A stretch of 64,000 nucleotides of DNA, taken from assembly GCF_030285665.1 (NCBI RefSeq), contig NZ_CP127295.1, positions 10,478,001-10,542,000 on the forward strand. The letters are read 5' to 3'. The position numbers and the translations under genes were made by a program. This document shows positions 31,919 through 41,867 of the stretch, in pieces (within the stretch, counting starts at the first letter, position 1; every line of letters starts with the position of its first letter). The notes beneath the pieces were generated by a model. That model was not told where the DNA came from. It saw only the letters and a program-made list of their open reading frames with translations, and made no database searches. The stretch is from Amycolatopsis mongoliensis. Lineage in GTDB: Bacteria > Actinomycetota > Actinomycetes > Mycobacteriales > Pseudonocardiaceae.

Positions 31919-33382
31919 ATGACGTCCGCTCCAGGAGGCTTGGGTTCCAGCTCCGGCATCTTCCGGCGCAAGCCGATCGACCAGATCCAGGACACTTCGG
32001 AAAGCGGTGGCCTGAAACGCACCCTGGGCCTGTGGCAGCTGACCGCCATCGGCATCGGCGGCATCATCGGCGCCGGGATCTTCGCCCTCGCCGGCAGCGT
32101 CGCGCACGGCGACGACTCGGCCGGCATCGCCGGCGTCGGCCCGGCCGTGCTGATCTCGTTCCTCATCGCCGGCGTCGCGAGCGCCGCGGCCGCGTTCTCC
32201 TACGCCGAGTTCGCCGGCCTGATCCCCAAGGCCGGTTCGGCCTACACGTACGGGTACGCGGTGCTCGGCGAGGTCGTCGGCTGGTTCATCGGCTGGGACC
32301 TGCTGCTGGAGTACACGGCGATCGTCTCGGTGGTGGCGATCGGCATCTCCGGCTACTTCAGCTTCCTGCTCGGCCAGCTCGGCCTCGACCTGCCCGCCTG
32401 GATGCTCGGCGCGCCCGGCACCGGGCCGGGCCACAAGGTCGACCTGTTCGCCGCGCTGCTGTGCCTGCTGATCGCATACCTGCTCAACCGCGGCATCCGC
32501 AGCGCCGCCCGGGTCGAGACGGTGATGGTCGGGATCAAGGTCCTGATCGTGCTGGTGGTCATCCTGGTCGGCTTCTTCTACGTCAAGACGGGCAACTACA
32601 CGCCCTTCGCCCCGGCCGGCTTCGGCGGCGCGGTGACCGGCGCGGCCACGGTGTTCTTCGCCGTCTTCGGCTACGACGCGATGTCGACCGCGGCCGAGGA
32701 GTCCAAGGACGCGCAGCGGCACATGCCCAAGGCGATCCTCTACTCGCTGGCCATTTCGATGGTGCTGTACGTGCTGGCCTGCCTGGTGCTGACCGGCATG
32801 CAGAAGTACACCGAGATCGACCCGAAGAGCGGCTTCTCGACGGCGTTCAAGTCGGTCGGCCTCTCCGGGCTGGCCACGGTGATCGCGATCGGCGCCATCG
32901 TCGGCATCCTCACCGTGCTGTTCACGTTCCTGATGGGCGCCACCCGCGTCGGCTACTCGATGAGCCGCGACGGCCTGCTCCCGGCGTGGTTCGGCAAGAC
33001 GAACCAGAAGCGCCAGGTGCCGAGCCGGATGACGTGGATCCTGGGTGGCGCGTCCGCGATCATCGCCGGGGTGCTGCCGATCGGCGAGGCCGCGGAGCTG
33101 ACGAACATCGGCATCCTGCTCGCGTTCGTCGTCGTGTGCGTCGCGGTGATCGTGCTGCGCTACAAGCAGCCGAACCTGCCGCGGACGTTCAAGACGCCGG
33201 GCATGCCGGTGGTCCCCGCGATCGGCGTCGTGTTCTCGATCTGGCTGATCACGTTCCTGCAGCCGGCGACCTGGATCCGGTTCGCCGTCTGGTTCGCCAT
33301 CGGCATGGTCATCTACTTCCTCTACAGCCGGCGGCACTCGCTGCTGAACCGCACCGGCGTCCAGGTCGAGAAGACGGACTAG
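31919..33382 (+). CDS. APC-family amino acid permease (cationic amino acid transporter type)
   Basis: A 487-residue membrane protein with about 12 hydrophobic segments. The first has the substrate-binding 'AIGIGGIIGAGIFALAG' (G-I-G-x-I-I-G-x-G-I-F). It also has 'AGLIPKAGSAYTYGYAVLGEVVGWFIGWDLLLEY', features of the CAT/YfnA branch. It imports amino acids by cation coupling; the exact substrate is not predictable. Its TAG stop lies within the left end of a MITE-like element, the last coding triplet directly abutting it. Confidence 0.9.
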   Translation: MTSAPGGLGSSSGIFRRKPIDQIQDTSESGGLKRTLGLWQLTAIGIGGIIGAGIFALAGSVAHGDDSAGIAGVGPAVLISFLIAGVASAAAAFSYAEFAGLIPKAGSAYTYGYAVLGEVVGWFIGWDLLLEYTAIVSVVAIGISGYFSFLLGQLGLDLPAWMLGAPGTGPGHKVDLFAALLCLLIAYLLNRGIRSAARVETVMVGIKVLIVLVVILVGFFYVKTGNYTPFAPAGFGGAVTGAATVFFAVFGYDAMSTAAEESKDAQRHMPKAILYSLAISMVLYVLACLVLTGMQKYTEIDPKSGFSTAFKSVGLSGLATVIAIGAIVGILTVLFTFLMGATRVGYSMSRDGLLPAWFGKTNQKRQVPSRMTWILGGASAIIAGVLPIGEAAELTNIGILLAFVVVCVAVIVLRYKQPNLPRTFKTPGMPVVPAIGVVFSIWLITFLQPATWIRFAVWFAIGMVIYFLYSRRHSLLNRTGVQVEKTD

Positions 33383-33541
33383 TGGCGCGCGGCTGAGGGT
33401 CGTCGACACCGGCCCGGCCCTGGTCCGGCGACATGAATGAGTCATTCATGTCGCCGGACGAGGTGAATGGGTCATTCACTGCATCGCGGCCGGAGCCTGC
33501 ACGGGCCGGGGCTCTCACGGGCGCAGCAACGCGCGACACTA
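33380..33541. mobile_element. MITE-like element, copy 1
   Basis: This 162-bp element is bounded by an 11-bp terminal inverted repeat, TAGTGTCGCGC (one mismatch at the left end). It contains a perfect 37-nt palindrome (33423-33459, arms GTCCGGCGACATGAATGA) and a second hairpin GTGAATG-G-G-TCATTCAC (33463-33479). Both TIR ends supply TAG stop codons, for the permease on the plus strand and the nitronate monooxygenase on the minus strand. A longer relative lies at 49633-49880. It codes for nothing and no transposase is present. Confidence 0.7.
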
Positions 33542-34588
33542 ACGGAGCCGGTCGAGGCGGGCGGCGGCGTCGCGCGCCTCGACCTTCAGCCGTTCGAGGA
33601 TGACCGCGGCCGACGCGTCGTAGGCGAGCGGATAGGTCTGGCCGGCCCACAGCGAGATCGCCTCCGGGTCGCCGGCCTTCGCCGACGCCTTGCGCACCGG
33701 GCCCGCGAGGTGGTTGAGCTGCGGGTAGGCCGCGGGCGCGCCCTCGGACAGCGCGTCCATGAACTTGTTGACCAGCCCGCGCGCCGGGCGGCCGCTGAAG
33801 GCGCGTGTGAACGCCGTCTCGCGCTCGGCGAGCGCCAGCGCCTTGCGGTGGGCCTCGGAGGTCCCGGCTTCGTCGGCGCGCAGGAAGACCGTGCCCAGCT
33901 GGGCGGCGACGGCTCCGGCGGCGAGCACGGCGGCGACGTCCGCGCCGTGCACCAGGCCCCCGGCCGCGATCAGCGGCAGGTCGACGCGGGCGGCGACGAG
34001 CCGCAGCAACGCGAGGACGCCGTACTCGGCGCCGCCGCCGGGCAGGTTCGCGTCGTCGGTGAACAGGGAGCGGTGCCCGCCCGCTTCGAAGCCCTGGAGG
34101 ACGAGGGCGTCGGCGCCGAGGTCCGCGGCCCGCCGCGCGGCCTCCGGGGTGGTCACGGTGACGACGACCGTGCTGCCGGCCTCCTTCAGCCGCAGCACGT
34201 CCGACGGCGAAGGCGGCCCGAAGGTGAACGACACCACGGGAACGCGCTTTTCGAGCACGACGTCCAGCTTCGCGGGGTACGCGTCGTCGTCCCACTTCGC
34301 TTCGCCGAGTTCGACGTCGTACTCGCGGGCGAAGGCCTGCAGGCGCTCGCGGTGCGCGGAGACGTCGGCGCCGGTGTCGGGCTGCGGGACGAACAGGTTG
34401 ACGCCGAACTCTCGGCCGGTCAGCTCCCGCGTGCGGTCGAACTGCGCGGCGAGCGCCGCGGGCGTGAGCATGCCGGCCGAGAGGAAGCCGAAGCCGCCGG
34501 CCTCGGTGACCGCGGCGACCAGCTCGGGCGTGGTCGGCCCGCCCGCCATCGGGGCGGCGATGACGGGGAACGTCAGCTCGTCGAACAT
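33539..34588 (-). CDS. Nitronate monooxygenase (2-nitropropane dioxygenase family)
   Basis: An FMN-dependent TIM-barrel flavoprotein of 349 residues. 'PVIAAPMAGGPTTPELVAAVTEAGGFGFL' is the class N-terminus. Further on are 'LQGFEAGGHRS' (the G-G-H-R/x motif with catalytic His) and the phosphate-binding 'IAAGGLVHGADVAAVLAAGA'. It oxidises nitronates such as propionate-3-nitronate, a detoxification reaction. Its TAG stop is formed by the end of the MITE-like element. It follows the NTF2-like gene by 18 bases and is probably in the same MarR-controlled unit. Confidence 0.92.
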   Translation of the reverse strand: MFDELTFPVIAAPMAGGPTTPELVAAVTEAGGFGFLSAGMLTPAALAAQFDRTRELTGREFGVNLFVPQPDTGADVSAHRERLQAFAREYDVELGEAKWDDDAYPAKLDVVLEKRVPVVSFTFGPPSPSDVLRLKEAGSTVVVTVTTPEAARRAADLGADALVLQGFEAGGHRSLFTDDANLPGGGAEYGVLALLRLVAARVDLPLIAAGGLVHGADVAAVLAAGAVAAQLGTVFLRADEAGTSEAHRKALALAERETAFTRAFSGRPARGLVNKFMDALSEGAPAAYPQLNHLAGPVRKASAKAGDPEAISLWAGQTYPLAYDASAAVILERLKVEARDAAARLDRLR

Positions 34589-34606
34589 GCCCCGACCCTA
34601 ACGGTC

Positions 34607-34963
34607 TCAGTCCGGCAGCAGCATGGTGTAGAGCTTCTTGATGCGTCCGTCCTCGACGAGGGCGACGTCGATCCCGCGCACGACCGGCGGCGCGCCCTCC
34701 GGGCCGAAAGCCCAGGCCAGGTGGCCCAGGTCGTGGTTGACCAGCACCGGGCCGGCCGCGGAGAACACGAATCCCGGCGACTGGTCCAGCAGGCCCTTGG
34801 CCTTGGCGTCCAGCTCGTCGTGCCCGGCCGCCACCCCTTCGGGATCGGCGAACGTGACGTCGGCCGCATAGGTCGCGGCGATCGCCTTCGCGCGGCGGCC
34901 CTCGTCACGTTCGTTGAAGACCTGGAGCAGGTTGGCTTCCATCAGCTCGGCCACCGTCGCCAT
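34607..34963 (-). CDS. NTF2/SnoaL-like protein
   Basis: A 118-residue alpha+beta-barrel protein, with 'ELMEANLLQVFNERDEGRRAKAIAATYAADVTFADPEGVAAGHDEL' at the N-terminus and 'RIKKLYTMLLPD' at the end. This is the SnoaL-like polyketide-cyclase/NTF2 fold. Its role is not known; homologues are often found in MarR- or TetR-regulated stress or detoxification units. An inverted repeat that could bind the neighbouring MarR protein lies 37 bp upstream of its ATG. Confidence 0.8.
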   Translation of the reverse strand: MATVAELMEANLLQVFNERDEGRRAKAIAATYAADVTFADPEGVAAGHDELDAKAKGLLDQSPGFVFSAAGPVLVNHDLGHLAWAFGPEGAPPVVRGIDVALVEDGRIKKLYTMLLPD

Positions 34964-34999
34964 CGCGCACCCCTTTTCTCGAGCGGACCGGCCGCCATA

Positions 35000-35019
35000 T
35001 TACGTGAAATGTCACGCAA
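35000..35019. promoter_or_regulatory. Inverted-repeat operator upstream of the NTF2-like gene
   Basis: TTACGTGA-AATG-TCACGCAA has 8-bp arms with one mismatch and an AT-rich centre. It lies between the MarR stop (35026) and the NTF2-like start (34963), so a MarR protein bound here would control the two downstream genes. Confidence 0.55.
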
Positions 35020-35025
35020 CCGGGG

Positions 35026-35535
35026 TCAGGGGTGGTCGTTCGGCCGGGGAAGGCTGCCGTGCTCGACCAGCGCGTCGTAGACGCGCTCGAGCGAAGCGGC
35101 CAGCCGAGGCATCTCGCCGGGCTCGAGCGCGTCCAGGAAAGCCCTGCGCACGAACTCGACGTGGTCCGGTGCGGCTCGGCGCAGCGCCGCCCAGCCGGCC
35201 TCGGACAGCACCACGTCGACGACCCGGCGGTCCTCGGAGTTGGCACCGGTTTCCACCAGACCGCGCTCACGCATCCGCTTCAGGTGGTGCGAGAGCCGGC
35301 TGCGCTCCCAGCCGATCCGGATCGCGAGGCCGGTGATCCGCATCCGGCCGCCGGGCTCGCTCGTCAGGGCGACCAGCACGTGGTAGTCGGCGAGCGAGAG
35401 ACCGCTGTCCTCGCGCAACTGCCGGTTCAGCTCGTACTCCAGCCGGAGATGCACCTTCATGTACGCGTACCAGACGGCCGTCTCGTCGCCCGAAAGCAGC
35501 GCGAACGGCGATCCCGGCTCGAAATCCCGCGTCAC
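35026..35535 (-). CDS. MarR-family transcriptional regulator
   Basis: A 169-residue winged-helix regulator with 'LSLADYHVLVALTSEPGGRMRITGLA' then 'WERSRLSHHLKRMRERGLV', where the recognition helix lies at residues ~75-88. The wing is 'EDRRVVDVVLSEAG'. Its ATG is 22 bp from a perfect DasR-type palindrome, so its expression may follow aminosugar availability. Downstream are the NTF2-like and nitronate monooxygenase genes, with a candidate operator between. The ligand is unknown. Confidence 0.9.
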   Translation of the reverse strand: MTRDFEPGSPFALLSGDETAVWYAYMKVHLRLEYELNRQLREDSGLSLADYHVLVALTSEPGGRMRITGLAIRIGWERSRLSHHLKRMRERGLVETGANSEDRRVVDVVLSEAGWAALRRAAPDHVEFVRRAFLDALEPGEMPRLAASLERVYDALVEHGSLPRPNDHP

Positions 35536-35556
35536 GGCGCGAGCTTAACCACCCAC

Positions 35557-35572
35557 TCTGGTCTAGACCATC
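35557..35572. promoter_or_regulatory. DasR-responsive element (dre)
   Basis: TGGTCTAGACCA at 35559-35570 is a perfect 12-bp palindrome identical to the core of the dre consensus ACTGGTCTAGACCACT; 13 of 16 bases match in all. It lies 70 bp before the hexosaminidase start and 22 bp before the divergent MarR start. DasR is the GntR-family repressor of N-acetylglucosamine and chitin use, relieved by glucosamine-6-phosphate. Confidence 0.8.
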
Positions 35573-35641
35573 ACGGGCGGAAATGCGACGATCCGGGCAG
35601 GCGCGACGGCGATGTCGCGCCCTTCCCGCCAGGAGGTCCCG

Positions 35642-37414
35642 GTGAAGACTCCCTTCGCGCGGCGGCTCGGCCGCGCGCTCGCCGTGCTGGCTTTGATCGG
35701 CGCCAGTACGACCGCCGCCCAGCTCACCCCGGCCGCGGCGGCGACGCCGGCGCTGCAGTCGATCGTGCCCGTGCCGGCTTCGGTGACCCCGGCGGCCGGA
35801 GTCGCCTTCCCGCTGGTTTCGACGACGAAGATCGTCACCGAGGCCGGCTCGGCGCCGGCCAAGGACGTCGGCACCTACCTGGCCGGCGTGCTGCGGCCGT
35901 CGACCGGCTTCGCGCTGCCGGTGTCCGACGCCCCGGCGTCCGTGCCGTCCGACAGCATCGCGCTGCTGCTGAGCGGCGCGCCCGCCTCCGTCGGCGCGCA
36001 GGGCTACCAGCTCGTGTCGACGGCGTCCTCGGTCACCGTGCGCGCCCAGACGGCCGACGGGCTCTTCGCCGGCGTCCAGACGCTGCGGCAACTGCTGCCG
36101 GGCCGCATTGAAAGCCCTTCGCTTCAGACGGGCCCGTGGACCGTCCCGGGCGCGACGATCGTGGACTACCCGCGCTTCGGCTACCGCGGCGCGATGCTCG
36201 ACGTCGCCCGGCACTTCCACCCGGTGTCGACGGTGAAGCGGTACATCGACGAGCTCGCCCAGTACAAGATCAACAACCTGCACCTGCACCTGGCCGACGA
36301 CCAGGGCTGGCGCATCCAGATCGACAGCTGGCCCCGCCTGACGACGTACGGCGGCAGCACGCAGGTCGGCGGCGGCGCGGGCGGCTACTACACGAAGGCG
36401 CAGTACACGGACATCGTGAACTACGCGGCTTCGCGGCACATCACGGTCATCCCGGAGATCGACATGCCGGGCCACGTGAACGCGGCGCTGGCGTCGTACG
36501 CGGAGCTGAACTGCAATGGGGTCGCGCCTGCTCTGCGCACCGACACGGCGGTCGGCTACAGCTCGCTGTGCATCTCGAAGGACATCACGTACACGTTCAT
36601 CGCCGACGTCCTGCGCGAACTGGCGGCCCTGACCCCGGGCCCGTACATCCACATCGGCGGCGACGAAGCCCAGTCGACGTCGGCGGCGGACTACGTGACG
36701 TTCGTGAACAAGGTGCTCCCCCTGGTGGCGGCCACGGGCAAGTCGGTGGTGGGCTGGCACGACATCGCGAAGGCTTCCCTGCCGGCTTCGGCCAGCCCGC
36801 AGTTCTGGGGGACTTCCACTTCGGACTCGGGGGTGTCGACGGCGGTTTCGCGCGGCAGCAAGGTGATCCTGTCGCCGGCGAACAAGGCGTACCTGGACAT
36901 GAAGTACAACAGCTCGACCCCGATCGGCCTGTCGTGGGCCGGGTACATCGAGGTCCAGGACGCGTACGGCTGGAACCCGGGGTCGTACCTGTCGGGGGTC
37001 GGCGAGTCCGCGGTCCGCGGGGTGGAGTCACCGATGTGGACGGAAACGGTGGTGACGCCGTCGGACATCGACTACCTGGCGTTCCCGCGGCTGGCCGCGC
37101 ATGCCGAACTGGGCTGGTCACCCTGGTCGACGCACGACTGGACGGCGTTCCGGACCCGCTTGGGCGCGCAGGCCCCGCGCTGGGTCGCGCAGGGAATCAC
37201 CTTCTACCGGTCGTCGCAGGTTTCGTGGGACCCGGGCGGGACGACGAACCCCGGCACGTGCACGGACCCGGCTTGGAGCGCCTCGCAGGTGTACACGGGC
37301 GGGAACGTGGTGTCGCACAACGGTCACAAGTGGACGGCGCAGTGGTGGACGCAGGGCGAGGAGCCGGGCACGACGGGCCAGTGGGGAGTGTGGACCGACA
37401 ACGGCGCCTGCTGA
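35642..37414 (+). CDS. Secreted beta-N-acetylhexosaminidase (GH20) with C-terminal chitin-binding module
   Basis: A 590-residue exported enzyme that releases N-acetylglucosamine from chitin oligomers. It has a signal peptide (residues 1-34), an N-terminal GH20b domain, and the catalytic (beta/alpha)8 barrel from ~residue 175. The catalytic acid pair is Asp341-Glu342 in H-I-G-G-D-E-A. A linker (T-T-N-P-G-T) leads to a C-terminal CBM5/12-type module with 'AWSASQVYTGGNVVSHNGHKW' and Cys at each end. The GTG at 35642 has AGGAGG five bases upstream. The DasR site ahead fits its substrate. Confidence 0.94.
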   Translation: MKTPFARRLGRALAVLALIGASTTAAQLTPAAAATPALQSIVPVPASVTPAAGVAFPLVSTTKIVTEAGSAPAKDVGTYLAGVLRPSTGFALPVSDAPASVPSDSIALLLSGAPASVGAQGYQLVSTASSVTVRAQTADGLFAGVQTLRQLLPGRIESPSLQTGPWTVPGATIVDYPRFGYRGAMLDVARHFHPVSTVKRYIDELAQYKINNLHLHLADDQGWRIQIDSWPRLTTYGGSTQVGGGAGGYYTKAQYTDIVNYAASRHITVIPEIDMPGHVNAALASYAELNCNGVAPALRTDTAVGYSSLCISKDITYTFIADVLRELAALTPGPYIHIGGDEAQSTSAADYVTFVNKVLPLVAATGKSVVGWHDIAKASLPASASPQFWGTSTSDSGVSTAVSRGSKVILSPANKAYLDMKYNSSTPIGLSWAGYIEVQDAYGWNPGSYLSGVGESAVRGVESPMWTETVVTPSDIDYLAFPRLAAHAELGWSPWSTHDWTAFRTRLGAQAPRWVAQGITFYRSSQVSWDPGGTTNPGTCTDPAWSASQVYTGGNVVSHNGHKWTAQWWTQGEEPGTTGQWGVWTDNGAC

Positions 37415-37421
37415 GCCGGTC

Positions 37422-37449
37422 GCCGGGCCCGCCACGCGGTGGGCCCGGC
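37422..37449 (+). terminator. Hairpin terminator after the hexosaminidase gene
   Basis: 12-nt arms (GCCGGGCCCGCC and GGTGGGCCCGGC, one G-T type mismatch) close on an ACGC loop, eight bases after the stop codon. Confidence 0.7.
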
Positions 37450-37531
37450 TCCGGCTGTGCGGACGGTCAGCACCGCACTGCACCCGGTGAAACCGGACCA
37501 CCCGGCGACCCCGGCGGGCTAGGTTTGGGGC

Positions 37532-37978
37532 ATGAGCGTTGATCTCGAGCAGGTGCGCAGCCTGTCACTGCAGGAGAACGGCCTGGCCACCGTCGCCACG
37601 ACCCGGGCCGACGGCACCGTCCACTCCTCCGTCGTCAACGCCGGCGTCTTGGCGGACCCGGTGACCGGGGCCCCGGGTGTCGCGTACGTCGCCGTCGGGC
37701 GAGCGCACAAGCTCGAACTGCTGCGGCGGGCCGGGCACGCCACCGTGACCTTCCGCCGCGGCTGGAACTGGGCCTCCGTCACCGGCGCCACGCACCTCAT
37801 CGGACCGGACGACCGCGACCCCGCCTTCGATGCCGCGGGCCTGCCGAAGCTCCTGCGCGACGTCTTCATCGCCGCCACCGGCACCCACGACGACTGGGAC
37901 GAGTACGACCGCGTGATGGCCGAAGAGCGGCGGGTCGCGGTGTTCGTGACCGCCGACCGGATAATCGGCAACCCCTGA
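37532..37978 (+). CDS. PPOX-class F420-dependent oxidoreductase
   Basis: A 148-residue split-barrel protein of the pyridoxamine-5'-phosphate-oxidase-like superfamily: 'NGLATVATTRADGTVHSSVVNAGVL' and 'VGRAHKLELLRRAGHATVTF' are typical of actinobacterial F420- or flavin-binding members. Reactions are unknown for most; some reduce biliverdin or xenobiotics. It is followed after 26 bases by a small membrane-protein gene on the same strand and may be cotranscribed with it. Confidence 0.83.
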   Translation: MSVDLEQVRSLSLQENGLATVATTRADGTVHSSVVNAGVLADPVTGAPGVAYVAVGRAHKLELLRRAGHATVTFRRGWNWASVTGATHLIGPDDRDPAFDAAGLPKLLRDVFIAATGTHDDWDEYDRVMAEERRVAVFVTADRIIGNP

Positions 37979-38004
37979 CCCGCCCCGCCCCAGGAGTCGT
38001 ACCG

Positions 38005-38580
38005 TTGCCCGAGTCCCCCACCCGCGTCACCACGCCGGTCAAGGTGCTGATCGGCGTCCTTCTCGTCGCCGACGCCGGCTTCGGCGCGGCTCTCGCCACC
38101 GGCCTGGTGCGCGGCCTCCCGCCGTGGCTGGTCGGCGGCGCCTACGCGGCGACCGTGCTCCTCGCCGTCGTGGCGTTCCGCGTCTCTCGCGCCCTCAGGC
38201 TCAAGCGCGGCCTCGAGGGCCTGCAGGATCTCACCTTCGGCGAGGACGGCCTCCGCGTGCCCGCGGGCACGCTCAGCACACGGCTGGTCCCGTGGTCGCA
38301 GATCGCCGACATCTCCACGCGCCGATCGGCCCGCTTCGGCGACGGCTACCTGCGCGACGCGCTCTGGGTCGACCTGGTGACCGGCGAAGGCGTCGAGAGC
38401 TCGGTGCAGCGCTACACACCCCGCGGCCGGCTCGCGCCGGCGCCACCGCAGCGACGGCAGTTCGAGCAAACGGCCATCCTCGACCCTGCGCTGTTCGACG
38501 CGGTGGTCGACCGGGTCCGGAAGGAGCTGCGCCACCGGCAGCTGCACGCCCAGCTCCGCGGCACGCCCCGCATCCGCTGA
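38005..38580 (+). CDS. Membrane protein with PH-like domain
   Basis: The 191-residue protein starts at a TTG with AGGAG eight bases upstream. Two transmembrane segments (about residues 13-33 and 40-62) are followed by a soluble domain: 'LTFGEDGLRVPAGTLSTRLVPWSQIADI', strands and a turn as in the bacterial PH_6/bPH2-type domain. The C-terminal part is basic. No catalytic residues are recognisable and the function is unknown. It converges on the Uma2 gene with only seven bases between. Confidence 0.65.
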   Translation: MPESPTRVTTPVKVLIGVLLVADAGFGAALATGLVRGLPPWLVGGAYAATVLLAVVAFRVSRALRLKRGLEGLQDLTFGEDGLRVPAGTLSTRLVPWSQIADISTRRSARFGDGYLRDALWVDLVTGEGVESSVQRYTPRGRLAPAPPQRRQFEQTAILDPALFDAVVDRVRKELRHRQLHAQLRGTPRIR

Positions 38581-38587
38581 GCGGCGG

Positions 38588-39157
38588 TCAGCCGAGTCGA
38601 CCCAGCAGCTCCTTCGGCACGATCCGCACCGGGAACGGCCGCTCAGCCTCGAACGGTTCGTCACCGGCCGCCTTGCCGACCTGCTGGTAGTGGCCGTCTT
38701 CGTCCAGCTCGAACACGGTGAGCGCGGGCTCGACCGGATCGATCACCCAGTAGCTGGGAGTGCCGAGCCGCTCGTAGACCGCCTTCTTGGTGTTGAGGTC
38801 ATGGATCGCCGTGCTCGGCGACAGCACTTCGACCGCGAGAACCGGCGGTACCGGGAGGTCCTTGTCGGTGAAGTCTTCGTCCCGGCCGACCACGACGTCC
38901 GGCTGCAGCTCGATCTTGTCACCGTGATGCACCGCGAACGGCGCGACGACTACGTCGAACTCAGGCGGGCAAGAGTCGACGAGCGTTCTCCAGAGCCATA
39001 CCGCGATCGTCTGGTGTCGTCTTCCCGGAGCAGGGGTCACCAGGAGCACGCCGTCGATGAGCTCGTAACGTCGGCTGTCATACGGCATCCCCCCGAGGTC
39101 GTGCACCGTCAGGGAGCCCGAATCGGCGGGAGGCTCGATGTCTGCCATGACCGTCAT
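38588..39157 (-). CDS. Uma2-family (PD-(D/E)xK) endonuclease-fold protein
   Basis: A 189-residue protein of the DUF820/Uma2 family. It has 'RRYELIDGVLLVTPAPGRRHQTI' with the conserved E-L-I-D-G-x-L start, 'LQPDVVVGRDEDF' (metal-ligand Asp), and 'VLAVEVLSPSTAIHDLNTKKAVYERLGTPSYWVID' (E-V-x-S-P-S with a Lys downstream). The fold is that of restriction-type nucleases, but most members lack a shown activity. The ATG at 39157 has GGAGAG upstream. It is a stand-alone gene downstream of the lepA terminator. Confidence 0.88.
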   Translation of the reverse strand: MTVMADIEPPADSGSLTVHDLGGMPYDSRRYELIDGVLLVTPAPGRRHQTIAVWLWRTLVDSCPPEFDVVVAPFAVHHGDKIELQPDVVVGRDEDFTDKDLPVPPVLAVEVLSPSTAIHDLNTKKAVYERLGTPSYWVIDPVEPALTVFELDEDGHYQQVGKAAGDEPFEAERPFPVRIVPKELLGRLG

Positions 39158-39230
39158 GGTGCTCTCCTTTCGCTCTTCGCACCAGAGCACACCAGAGGGC
39201 ACCGACAGAAACCGCATCGAACACGGGTTC

Positions 39231-39268
39231 GGCGCCCACATTCACGCGGAGGCGTGAATATGGGCGCC
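39231..39268 (-). terminator. Terminator hairpin downstream of lepA
   Basis: 17-nt arms with one mismatch (GGCGCCCACATTCACGC and partner) and a GGAG loop follow the lepA stop by 21 bases. Together with the sequence just after the stop (GTGTCGC...) it resembles a dispersed intergenic repeat; no U-tract follows. Confidence 0.7.
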
Positions 39269-39289
39269 ACTGTCACATCACTGCGACAC

Positions 39290-41131
<1,842 letters not shown>

Positions 41132-41246
41132 TCGAATGAGTCCTCGGAAAGTCGGGGATGGCCACCTCTATGCTCCCATGGCGCTCCGGGTGCGGGTGGG
41201 GGTCATCCCCGATGCGGGCTCCCGGGATCCGTGGTGCCCTCGAAGT

Positions 41247-41867
41247 ATGAGCACTTCGCACCAGCCGGCACCCCCTCCCCAGCCGGATCCAGGCGGCTTC
41301 GGCCGCGTCCTCGACCGTGCCTTCGGTCACCCTTCGGGAGCGCTCGGGCGCCTCGGCGGCTGGGTGATGGCGCGGGGCAACGCCGCCACCGAGCAGCGCA
41401 TCGTCGACCTGGCCCGGATCGAACCGGACGAGACCGTCCTGGTCGTCGGTCCCGGCCCCGGCGTCGGCCTGGACGCCGCCGCGCGGCTGGCCGGGCGCAC
41501 CATCGGCGTCGATCCCTCCCCCGAGATGCTCGGCCTCTGCCACGAGCGCTGCGGCGACCGCGCCGAGCTGCGCGAGGGGTCGGCGGCGCACACCGGCGAG
41601 CCCGACGGGTCCATCGACGTCGTCCTGACCGTCAACAACGTGATGCTCTGGGACGATCGCGCGGCCGGGTTCGCCGAGCTGGTCCGGGTGCTGCGCCCCG
41701 GCGGGCGCCTGCTGCTGTCCGCGCACGAGAAGTGGCTGCCCGTGAGCAGGCACGTCCTGGCCGACGAAGCCGCCGAAGCGGGCTTCGCCGACCTGCAGAC
41801 CTGGACCTGGGACCCGCCCGGCTTCGCCGCGCTGGCCGCGCAGCTGCGGGCCGTCAAGCCCGCCTAG
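41247..41867 (+). CDS. Class I SAM-dependent methyltransferase
   Basis: A 206-residue Rossmann-fold methyltransferase. Motif I is 'VLVVGPGPGVGLDAAARLAG' (residues ~63-82), motif II 'IGVDPSPEML', motif III 'GSIDVVLTVNNVMLW' and motif IV 'LRPGGRLLLSAHEK'. The first ~20 residues are Pro-rich. The substrate is not predictable from sequence. It is divergent from lepA and its end overlaps the convergent VOC gene by four bases. Confidence 0.85.
   Translation: MSTSHQPAPPPQPDPGGFGRVLDRAFGHPSGALGRLGGWVMARGNAATEQRIVDLARIEPDETVLVVGPGPGVGLDAAARLAGRTIGVDPSPEMLGLCHERCGDRAELREGSAAHTGEPDGSIDVVLTVNNVMLWDDRAAGFAELVRVLRPGGRLLLSAHEKWLPVSRHVLADEAAEAGFADLQTWTWDPPGFAALAAQLRAVKPA

Noticed and set aside
30734..33445. 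Very long open frame (903 codons) on the minus strand opposite the hydrolase and permease genes
   Set aside because: It is antisense to two clear protein families and has the His/Arg/Asp-rich composition typical of shadow frames at high G+C. The same holds for long frames opposite 7289-10441 and 39599-42445.
33380..33541. Element as a classic insertion sequence
   Set aside because: It is too short, codes for no transposase, and no clear target-site duplication is visible. MITE-like is the most that can be said.
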